Positions 7,805 through 13,076 of a DNA stretch of 13,076 nucleotides are shown here, in pieces. The stretch is from the NCBI GenBank assembly GCA_945787595.1, contig CALZJV010000184.1, positions 1,412 through 14,487 of the forward strand, given 5' to 3'. The notes under the pieces are model-generated. The model did no database searches. It had not been told where the DNA came from and worked only from the letters and a program-made list of their open reading frames with translations. How positions within the stretch are numbered: position 1 is the stretch's first letter; each line of letters opens with the position of its first letter. This DNA is from an uncultured Desulfobacterales bacterium (GTDB lineage: Bacteria; Desulfobacterota; Desulfobacteria; Desulfobacterales; JAFDCJ01). The translations under genes and the position numbers were made by a program.

Positions 7805-8015
7805 TTATAATATTAGGCAAAATCATGGAAATTCCGAGCATCAAATACCAAATCCCAAACAATTCCCAAGGATCGAAACTAAAAAATTCAAAACATGCAA
7901 ATCGGCCATCAAACAATAAATAAGTCACCAGAATGTTTGGGTCATTGGACTTTCGAATTTGGATATTGTTTGCAATTTGGGTATTGGGATTTGAGATATT
8001 AGGTCTATAATGGTG
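7805..8015. repeat. imperfect palindromic intergenic repeat (family C)
   Basis: An AT-rich stretch in the 722-bp gap between the divergent radical SAM and PHP genes. The left arm (about 7828-7890) is built of CAAATACCAAATCCCAAACAA-like units. The right arm (about 7930-8003) carries the complementary GGACTTTCGAATTTGGATAT and ATTTGGGTATTGGGATTTG units. The two arms pair imperfectly: CAAACAATTCCCAAGGATCGAAA opposes CAAACAATATCCAAATTCGAAA on the other strand. The CAAATCCCAAACAATTCCC style is typical of scattered non-coding repeats I associate with Desulfobacterota genomes. Only one copy lies here. An open frame on the minus strand at 7770-8051 is a by-product of the low-complexity arms. The rest of the gap (7605-7804) shows no gene. 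Confidence 0.55.
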
Positions 8016-8085
8016 GTAGTGAATTGCTTCAATCTTCTGGGCTATTATCAACTTTGGCGTTTCCCTGACCTCAACCCGATATGCG

Positions 8086-8114
8086 TTGACAACCGACAGT
8101 GTTTACTCTATATT
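8086..8114 (+). promoter_or_regulatory. near-consensus sigma-70 promoter upstream of the PHP gene
   Basis: A perfect TTGACA at 8086-8091, a 17-bp spacer and TATATT at 8109-8114 (5 of 6 to consensus). Transcription would start near 8121, leaving a leader of about 200 nt before the PHP start. This is one of the two best promoters in the window. Confidence 0.6.
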
Positions 8115-8326
8115 ATTTTGCAAAGCTAAGGGCTAAATTTTAGCGCTATTGAGCGAAAATTGTCAACGATATCTGTAGTTGAAGAAGAAAGCCGATTATT
8201 TATTCTCATCCGTGAATTTCAAAGTTTGTTGAACGCTTTTTATACCATACGAAGATTCTGAAGGAACCAACGACCTTTAATTGGTTTTGGTTCAATCGAG
8301 GTGGAAAAATTCAAGCAGGTAGAACC
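8115..8326 (+). other. long untranslated leader with small palindromes before the PHP gene
   Basis: Directly after the predicted start of transcription come a perfect 13-nt palindrome GCTAAATTTTAGC (8132-8144) and an adjoining hairpin CGCT-ATTG-AGCG (8144-8155). These could be a 5' RNA structure or an operator. Later sequence contains AGGTGG (8299-8304) and a 23-codon GTG-started frame (8301-8372) that overlaps the PHP start out of frame. The peptide is unrecognised and may not be made. No known riboswitch is apparent. Confidence 0.3.
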
Positions 8327-9103
8327 TTGGATCCGCAAAAATCAGCAAGCAATGAAGAAAATGCTTCCCTGAGGAAATTCAATACAGATCTTCATATTCA
8401 CACCTGCCTTTCGCCTTGCTCCGACTGGGAAATGAGTCCCAAAAACATTGTCGATAAAAGTGTCGATAAACAGCTGGATATCATTGCCATCTGTGATCAT
8501 AATTCAGCGGAAAATGTTCAAGCGGCGATACGTTTGGGAGAAAAGCTGGGGCTTTGCGTTCTTCCGGGGATGGAAATCTGTACCAGAGAGGAAGTCCACA
8601 TTTTGGGACTTTTTCGCGCCGTTGAGCAGGCCCGGGTCATGCAGGAATTCGTCTATGCGCAACTGCCTGGCGAAAACCAGACCGAGTTGTTCGGACATCA
8701 GGTGATAGTCAACGAAAAAGATGAGGTATGTGGAGAGGTTTCGAAGTTGCTGATTGGGGCTTCCCGATTGAGTCTGCAGGACATTGTCGATAAGATTCAT
8801 AAGCTTGGGGGATTAAGTATCGCCTCTCATGTTGACCGGCCGTCCTTCGGCATCATCGGCCAACTTGGGTTTATTCCGGCGGATTTATCACTCGATGGAT
8901 TGGAAGTTTCGTATCGGGTACCGCTCAAGGAAGTCCGCAAAAAGGTTCCCGGCACAATGAATTTTCCCTGCATCTCATCCTCAGACGCCCACTTCCTGGA
9001 TGATATCGGTAAGGTAAAAACTGTTTTTACTCTGGCAGCACCCACTTTTGATGAGATCCACTTGGCTTTTAAAGGTAAGGATGGTAGAAGGATTGAAACC
9101 TGA
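8327..9103 (+). CDS. PHP-domain phosphoesterase
   Basis: PHP enzymes hydrolyse phosphoester bonds with a metal cluster; close relatives include the TrpH/YciV RNase AM-type 5' nucleotidases and many uncharacterised proteins. The 258-aa sequence has the metal-binding set: HIHT (23-26), CDHN (D57, H58), PGMEICTREEVHILGLF (E83, H91), ASHVDRPSFGI (H168) and SSDAH (D220, H222). A single compact domain fills the protein. The start is TTG (8327): no ATG lies in frame before the first catalytic motif and AGGT lies 6 nt upstream. The frame is open back to 8216, so another non-ATG start is possible. It is driven by the promoter at 8086-8114. It precedes a sensor/2Fe-2S gene; PHP proteins are commonly found beside thioredoxin-like 2Fe-2S proteins in anaerobes. 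Its substrate cannot be deduced. Confidence 0.85.
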   Translation: MDPQKSASNEENASLRKFNTDLHIHTCLSPCSDWEMSPKNIVDKSVDKQLDIIAICDHNSAENVQAAIRLGEKLGLCVLPGMEICTREEVHILGLFRAVEQARVMQEFVYAQLPGENQTELFGHQVIVNEKDEVCGEVSKLLIGASRLSLQDIVDKIHKLGGLSIASHVDRPSFGIIGQLGFIPADLSLDGLEVSYRVPLKEVRKKVPGTMNFPCISSSDAHFLDDIGKVKTVFTLAAPTFDEIHLAFKGKDGRRIET

Positions 9104-9211
9104 ATGCGGGAAATCGTCCGTCACGTTTTAATAGCCACAGAGTAGGGCTCAGCGGCCAGGGTGATTTAGCATAGTCCGGATGGAGTTTATCCTATATTGA
9201 GATTTAAGATT

Positions 9212-9491
9212 TTATTCACCGCAGAGTCGCAAAGTGCGCAGAGAATATTTGTTTTATGTTTGCCGTTGAGAGGACGACAAACCTAAAGGACAATCCGCCC
9301 GAACGCAAGAAATTACTGATGCATGACGGAGTGAAAATAGCAGGCGATCCTATAGTTCGAAGGGCATGTGTTTTTAAGTTTCTGCCCTTGCTCGCATCCC
9401 GCTGCTTTTTAGCAGGGCTCAGCAGAAAGTTAAAAGAAAAGTCCCTCTGCGATCTCTGCGACTCGAGCGAAGCGGGCGGTGAATCCATGTC
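9212..9491. repeat. palindromic intergenic repeat family A, copy 2, with internal 157-bp insertion
   Basis: Same terminal inverted repeats as copy 1 (TTCACCGC at 9215-9222, GCGGTGAA at 9476-9483), same asymmetric ACTCGAGCGAAGCGGG block, and the same short sequence just outside both ends. Copy 2 is 157 bp longer: about 9266-9421 interrupts the match between TTTGCCG and GCAGAAAGTTAA. The extra segment ends in a CTGCT-TTTT-AGCAG hairpin and does not resemble a known gene. Direct repeats AGGGCTCAGC occur at 9144-9153 (outside) and 9414-9423 (insert end). The repeat fills most of the 438-bp gap between the PHP and sensor genes. Position 9104-9211 holds nothing recognisable. Confidence 0.82.
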
Positions 9492-9541
9492 AAAACAATA
9501 ATAAACTCATTGGTAATTCAAGTAAGGAAAAGGGGGTAGAG

Positions 9542-10282
9542 ATGACAGATCTCGACTTTCTGCGAAATGTTGAGGTGTTTAACGGCCTGGACGACGGTAA
9601 GCTTGACGCAATTCGGGACTATTGCCAGGAAAAGGAATTCCGACAAAATGAGAAACTCTTCAGTGAAGGAGAGGACGCTACCTGCTTGTGGATTGTGCGA
9701 AAAGGACAGGTTGACCTACGTTTTGATTTGCCGGATCGTCCCACTTCGACAAAAAACACCATCTCGTCGATCTTCAAATTTATGACTTTCGGTTGGTCAA
9801 GTCTGGTGGCGCCGAACAAATACAGATTGTCGGCTTACTGTGCTACCGGAGATTGCAAAGTAATTCAGATTGAGAAGGAGAATTTACTTAATACCTTTGG
9901 AGCGGATTCTCAAATCGGTTATGTGGTCATGTCGAATCTGGTCAAAATTATTGGGGAACGTTTCAACCAATTGCAGGATTTAGCCTGGACATCCTCCTAT
10001 GCTGGCATTCAGATTACCGTGCATCTGGCAACCTGCGGTATCGTTGCCGGTGCCCGTGAAGTAATGAGCGCTCTAATGGATGAATTGGCCCGTGCCGACC
10101 GGCCGCACATCCGGATTAAAAACGGCGGGTGCATCGGGAAGTGCCGCACCGAACCAAACGTGACGGTGGAGATAGAAGGTGAAGATCCAGTGATTTACCA
10201 GAAAATGAACCCTGATAAAATGCGAAAGGTTTTCGAGAAACATATCCTTGCGGGTGAAGTTCTGACTGATTATAACAAGTAA
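9542..10282 (+). CDS. cyclic-nucleotide-binding-type sensor fused to thioredoxin-like 2Fe-2S ferredoxin domain
   Basis: The 246-aa protein has two parts. Residues 1 to about 145 form a cNMP-binding-type beta-barrel (FLRNVEVFNGL, LFSEGEDATCLWIVRKGQVDLRF, FGWSSLVAPNKYRLSAY, VVMSNLVKIIGERF). Residues about 157-240 form a NuoE/HndA-like 2Fe-2S domain: TVHLATCGIVAGAREV with C165, then NGGCIGKCRTEPNVTV with C197 and C201, then NPDKMRKVFEKHIL. Only three cysteines lie in the second domain, as in similar domains I recall. The usual FGE...R phosphate-binding cassette of cAMP binders is altered to FGWSS, so the ligand is uncertain. I chose ATG 9542 with AGGGGG 5 nt upstream; an in-frame GTG at 9479 lies inside the repeat. 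No DNA-binding domain or membrane segment is seen. It may sense ligand and redox state, but the output is unknown. Confidence 0.85.
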   Translation: MTDLDFLRNVEVFNGLDDGKLDAIRDYCQEKEFRQNEKLFSEGEDATCLWIVRKGQVDLRFDLPDRPTSTKNTISSIFKFMTFGWSSLVAPNKYRLSAYCATGDCKVIQIEKENLLNTFGADSQIGYVVMSNLVKIIGERFNQLQDLAWTSSYAGIQITVHLATCGIVAGAREVMSALMDELARADRPHIRIKNGGCIGKCRTEPNVTVEIEGEDPVIYQKMNPDKMRKVFEKHILAGEVLTDYNK

Positions 10283-10335
10283 ATCGCCGTAAAAAATACC
10301 GTGATACCAATTAATTGTAGAAATTTTGATACATC

Positions 10336-10386
10336 GCAATCCTCATTGTGTTAGGATTGTGTTTGAATCGTTTTATCCGATTCAAA
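10336..10386 (+). promoter_or_regulatory. two tandem stem-loops covering the RBS of the second sensor gene
   Basis: Stem 1 pairs CAATCCT (10337-10343) with AGGATTG (10353-10359) around a 9-nt loop. Stem 2 is a perfect 9-bp pair, TTTGAATCG (10362-10370) with CGATTCAAA (10378-10386), around TTTTATC. The 3' strand of stem 2 overlaps the start of AAAGGAG (10384-10390), the ribosome site for the ATG at 10397. As RNA this could limit translation; as DNA the dyads could be operator half-sites. There is no T run, so a terminator is less likely. Confidence 0.5.
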
Positions 10387-10396
10387 GGAGAGCATC

Positions 10397-10879
10397 ATGA
10401 TAAGTTTAGATTTTTTTAAAAATGTTGAAATCTTCCAGGGCCTAAACAATGAACAGCTTGCTGAAATCATAAAATGCGGTGAAGAGGAGGAGTTTCAGCA
10501 TGAAACCAGGCTTTTTGAGAAAGGAGAAAAGGCTGCCTATCTCTGGATAGTCGGTGAGGGCCAGGTGGATTTGCGGTTTGATTTTCCGGGACTCGCTTCA
10601 TCTGAAGAAAATACCATATCCTCCATATCTGAAGCGGGTGCCTTCGGATGGTCAAGCATTGTACCGCCAAACAAATATAGACTTTCAGGATACAGTTCCG
10701 CTGCCGGGTGTAAATTAGTCAAGGTCGAAAGAGAAAGTCTTTTAAAGCTTTTCGAGGAAGATCCGGATATCGGGTATGTGGTGATGTCGAACTTGGCGAC
10801 TCTTGTCGGAGGAAGGTTTCACAGTTTACAGGAAGAGGTCGCCCGTCGCAGAGGACAGGATATTATGGGCGGCTGGTAG
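10397..10879 (+). CDS. cyclic-nucleotide-binding-type domain protein, short paralogue
   Basis: A 160-aa protein made almost entirely of one cNMP-type sensor domain. It closely resembles residues 1-145 of the preceding protein: FFKNVEIFQGL, LFEKGEKAAYLWIVGEGQVDLRF, FGWSSIVPPNKYRLSGY, DIGYVVMSNLATLVGGRF. It ends in a short basic tail (EEVARRRGQDIMGGW) instead of the 2Fe-2S domain, so the pair probably arose by tandem duplication followed by domain loss or gain. The phosphate-binding cassette again reads FGWSS rather than FGE. AAGGAG lies 6 nt before the ATG and is partly covered by a stem-loop. The gap to the upstream gene is 114 nt. No effector domain is present; it may act through a partner, perhaps its neighbour. 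Confidence 0.82.
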   Translation: MISLDFFKNVEIFQGLNNEQLAEIIKCGEEEEFQHETRLFEKGEKAAYLWIVGEGQVDLRFDFPGLASSEENTISSISEAGAFGWSSIVPPNKYRLSGYSSAAGCKLVKVERESLLKLFEEDPDIGYVVMSNLATLVGGRFHSLQEEVARRRGQDIMGGW

Positions 10880-10960
10880 CTGGGGTGGCGCCTCGTGTGA
10901 AACTTCGTATGAGATTACGCCAAACCTGAGCAGTGACTCCTCCAGGCAGGCGAAAAGCCT

Positions 10961-11185
10961 TGAACGTCGAACATCGAACGCCCAACATCGAACATCGAAT
11001 ATTGATGACGCTACGCTTTGTCGATTTTATTACCAGCGAAACGCAGAAATAAGAGGTGCAGATTCGCTGCCGGCTCTTGTAGCCACTTCGGCCGAGAAGG
11101 CTTACTCTGTTCTTATTTTTAAATTGACAGAATACATTATTCGACGTTGGACGTTCGATGTTCGATGTTGGGCGTTCATTTTTTT
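10961..11185. repeat. palindromic repeat family B, copy 1 (AACATCGAACATCGAA type)
   Basis: A MITE-like element of about 225 bp between the sensor gene and the convergent pepA. A perfect 24-bp inverted repeat links 10976-10999 and 11154-11177, made of iterated AACATCGA/CGAACG units. The interior (11008-11136) is not palindromic and has no gene. The reverse complement of the right arm and interior matches 12956-13076. An open frame crossing it from 10803 is spurious. The rest of the 428-bp gap (10880-10960 and 11186-11307) shows no gene and only a short, imperfect direct repeat (10884-10905 versus 11253-11273). Confidence 0.85.
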
Positions 11186-11307
11186 GTTGAGCCCATATAG
11201 GAAAATTCTACAATAAGTTTCTTCCACCATCAGACTGGACGCTCGCGGCCGAGGCGGCGCTCGTATGAGACTTTATCATCGAAATGTTTCGTCCGTTGCA
11301 CTTGAGA

Positions 11308-12780
11308 TTACAATACCCTTTCTATCAATTCGCTTAGCAACCTCACTCCGAAACCCGTACCTCCGGGACCGCAGTAAGCACTTTCCGTTTTAAGATAAGC
11401 CGGACCGGCGATGTCGATATGTGCCCAGCGGGTATCGGCAGCAAACTCCGAAAGAAAGAGTGCCGCAGTAATGGCACCGCCTGCGCGGGTGTTGCCGATG
11501 TTGTTCATATCCGCAAAATCGCTTTTCAGCAGTTCTTTATAATCTTCGGGCAGGGGCATCCGCCAGCAGCGCTCATGGGTTTTATCTCCGGAAGCAACAA
11601 TACCGGCGGCCAGATCGTCGTCATTGGAAAATACGCCGGCAATCTTGTCCCCCAAGGCAACGACACAGGCCCCCGTTAAGGTTGCCAGATCGATGAGCAA
11701 TTGCGGCTTGTATCTTTTGACCACGTACGATATCGCATCAATTAGAATCAGCCGTCCTTCCGCATCGGTGTTTCCGATTTCAATGGTTTTACCGGTATAA
11801 CTGCGAATGATGTCCCCAGGCCGCGTTGCGTGGCCGGACGGCATGTTTTCAACAATGGGAATGGCACCAATAATATTTACTTTTGGATTAAGTTTGGCTG
11901 CAGCAATTAAGGTGGCCGCCACCGCAGCAGCACCGGACATATCCGATTTCATGTCGGAAATGGATGCGCCGGTTTTGATATTGAGGCCACCCGAGTCAAA
12001 GGTCACCCCTTTGCCTACAAGGGCCAGGGTCTTCTTTGCACCCGGTGCCTTATGCTCGAGTAGGACCATACTGGGTTTGCTCTGACTGCCGGCTGCAACG
12101 GCCAGCAGCGCACCGAGTTTCTTTTGCTTCAGTTGTACTTCATTGAGTACCTGGACTTTCAGGCCCTGTTTTCTGGCCAGACTTACGATGGATCGAGTCA
12201 ATTTTTCCGGCGTCTTTTCGTTTGAAGGCGTGCTGACCCAATCTCTGGCCAGTGTAGTTCCTTCACAGATAGCAGCTACCCTTGTAGACAGCTGTCGCAT
12301 TTTTTGGGTGACTTGTTTTGTAATCCGGAAATGAATTTGCCGGAGTACTTTTTTCTTTTCCTCACCCTTGAATTTATGGAACAGGTGGTTGCCAAGACAA
12401 GCGCCTTCCTGCATGGCCTCTAAAACTGTGGACATTTCCATTTTCATCATTGAAGGTTTGGGCACAGCGAAACACAGGCTTGTCAGTTGCTTTTTTATGC
12501 AGTGCTTCACCGTTTTACCGGCCATACTTCGCAGCGCCTCACGATCTGCTTTTTCAAGTTTGCCAAGCCCCCACAGGATAACCCGCTGTGCTTTAATATC
12601 CGGTACATCGTAAAGCGTCACAGTTTCATCTTTTTCAGCGCTAAATTCCTTGAGCTTGAGCGCCTTTCTAATGACTGCTTTAATTATGGGGTCATCATGA
12701 ATATCCTCATCTTCACACACGGCAATGGCAAGGGTATCGATTTTCGTTTTTGTCAGATCAATTGATGTCAAGCGCAGCAT
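11308..12780 (-). CDS. pepA: leucyl (cytosol) aminopeptidase, M17 family
   Basis: PepA is a hexameric, two-metal cytoplasmic aminopeptidase that removes N-terminal residues from peptides in protein turnover; some homologues also bind DNA. The 490-aa protein has the divergent M17 N-terminal domain (1 to about 165) and the conserved catalytic domain. The family signature NTDAEGRL lies at 337-344. Metal and catalytic residues K257, D262, K269, D280, D339, E341 and R343 sit at a constant 13-residue offset from E. coli PepA. VGKGVTFDSGG (255-265), DMSGAAAV (280-287) and NNIGNTRAGGA (426-436) are also typical. The ATG at 12780 follows AAGGAG at 8 nt. It is a single-gene unit with its own strong promoter, convergent with the sensor genes and flanked by inverted family B repeats. 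Nothing is missing. Confidence 0.96.
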   Translation of the reverse strand: MLRLTSIDLTKTKIDTLAIAVCEDEDIHDDPIIKAVIRKALKLKEFSAEKDETVTLYDVPDIKAQRVILWGLGKLEKADREALRSMAGKTVKHCIKKQLTSLCFAVPKPSMMKMEMSTVLEAMQEGACLGNHLFHKFKGEEKKKVLRQIHFRITKQVTQKMRQLSTRVAAICEGTTLARDWVSTPSNEKTPEKLTRSIVSLARKQGLKVQVLNEVQLKQKKLGALLAVAAGSQSKPSMVLLEHKAPGAKKTLALVGKGVTFDSGGLNIKTGASISDMKSDMSGAAAVAATLIAAAKLNPKVNIIGAIPIVENMPSGHATRPGDIIRSYTGKTIEIGNTDAEGRLILIDAISYVVKRYKPQLLIDLATLTGACVVALGDKIAGVFSNDDDLAAGIVASGDKTHERCWRMPLPEDYKELLKSDFADMNNIGNTRAGGAITAALFLSEFAADTRWAHIDIAGPAYLKTESAYCGPGGTGFGVRLLSELIERVL

Positions 12781-12825
12781 ACCTATCTCCTTTATTCTTT
12801 ACACCGATTTATAGTAATGACGGGC

Positions 12826-12854
12826 AGTATAGAGAGATGGTGACCGGGTGTCAA
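12826..12854 (-). promoter_or_regulatory. near-consensus sigma-70 promoter for pepA
   Basis: On the minus strand a perfect TTGACA (12849-12854), 17-bp spacer and TATACT (12826-12831, 5 of 6). Transcription would begin near 12819, giving a leader of about 40 nt that contains the AAGGAG ribosome site. Confidence 0.7.
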
Positions 12855-12955
12855 TTAAAAACAATGATGTAAGCATAGGTTCAGGGTTCAGACCAGCCGC
12901 CGGCCAAATCGAAAAAGAAACTTTGCTCTTGGCTAGTTTCCTATGAGGGGTTAAC

Positions 12956-13076
12956 TAAAAAATGAACATCGAACATCAACATTGAACGTCCAACATCGAA
13001 TAATGTATTCTGTCAATTTAAATTAAAGACTGAGCAACACGCGGCGCAAGCGCCTGCGCTGCACGAGCGAATCTAC
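12956..13076. repeat. palindromic repeat family B, copy 2, cut by window end
   Basis: Begins AAAAAATGAACATCGAACATC and matches the reverse complement of the right part of copy 1. The strongest stretch covers about 40 nt (12983-13023) with a single mismatch, through CGAATAATGTATTCTGTC and TCAATTTAAA. The match weakens in the interior and resumes at CGAATCTAC at the end. It is inverted relative to copy 1 and continues beyond 13076. The sequence at 12855-12955 holds no recognisable feature. Confidence 0.8.

Noticed and set aside
7770..8051. A 93-codon minus-strand frame in the 7605-8326 gap
   Set aside because: Its sequence is the translation of the low-complexity palindromic repeat C; no ribosome site and no family resemblance.
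9256..9501. An 81-codon plus-strand frame across repeat A copy 2
   Set aside because: Both ends are translations of the repeat arms and the middle is the inserted segment; no ribosome site or known motif.
9479..9541. GTG at 9479 as the start of the sensor/2Fe-2S gene
   Set aside because: It lies in the end of repeat A with no ribosome site, and the extra 21 residues are unlike the paralogue, which begins at the position equivalent to 9542.
10803..11216. A 137-codon plus-strand frame from the end of the short sensor gene into repeat B
   Set aside because: It starts out of frame inside a real gene and continues through repeat arms (RRTSNAQHRTSN-like translation), so it is not a gene.
1048..13076. 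CRISPR array or transposase-bearing insertion sequence
   Set aside because: The repeats are few, widely spaced, palindromic and differ in size; there is no regular spacer pattern and no transposase or integrase frame anywhere.

Overview
The window looks like a chromosomal stretch from an anaerobic proteobacterium-like lineage. Desulfobacterota (the sulfate- or sulfur-reducing former Deltaproteobacteria) is the best guess. The clues are cyclic-nucleotide-type domains with an FGWSSLV-type core, a 2Fe-2S protein beside a PHP phosphoesterase, a B12-type radical SAM protein, and intergenic palindromic repeats of a kind I associate with those genomes. No rRNA or other taxonomic marker is present, so this assignment is inference. 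I see no phage, plasmid, transposase or CRISPR.

Layout, left to right. Positions 1-1037 hold a leader with GC-rich hairpins and panB (pantothenate/CoA synthesis), plus strand. A palindromic repeat (family A, copy 1) follows. Positions 1243-6013, minus strand, hold a four-gene cluster read right to left: an L-arginine:glycine amidinotransferase-family enzyme, a long-type ornithine carbamoyltransferase (argF/arcB type), a GABA-type aminotransferase (gabT) and an L-2-hydroxyglutarate dehydrogenase/oxidase (lhgO). The last two overlap by 4 nt. Upstream of the cluster, same strand, is a B12-binding/radical SAM protein (6135-7604). A gene-free 0.7 kb stretch follows, with a second palindromic repeat (family C) and a near-consensus sigma-70 promoter. 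Next, on the plus strand, come a PHP-domain phosphoesterase (8327-9103), repeat A copy 2 carrying about 157 bp of extra sequence, a cyclic-nucleotide-binding/2Fe-2S fusion (9542-10282), and a shorter paralogue with only the sensor domain (10397-10879), preceded by two tandem stem-loops that run into its ribosome binding site. The right end holds pepA (minus strand, strong promoter), bracketed by two inverted copies of a third palindromic repeat (family B); the second copy runs off the window.

How the genes may work together. The amidinotransferase releases ornithine when it moves the amidino group of arginine to an amine. The adjacent carbamoyltransferase can turn that ornithine into citrulline, the route back to arginine. 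GabT consumes 2-oxoglutarate and a short omega-amino acid, and LhgO makes 2-oxoglutarate from L-2-hydroxyglutarate. The cluster therefore reads as an arginine/omega-amino-acid/guanidino-compound module. The amidino acceptor and the end product cannot be read from sequence. The PHP, sensor/2Fe-2S and sensor genes on the plus strand look like a small redox- or ligand-sensing group of unknown output. This unusual amidinotransferase cluster and the sensor pair are the most interesting parts; everything else is conventional housekeeping.
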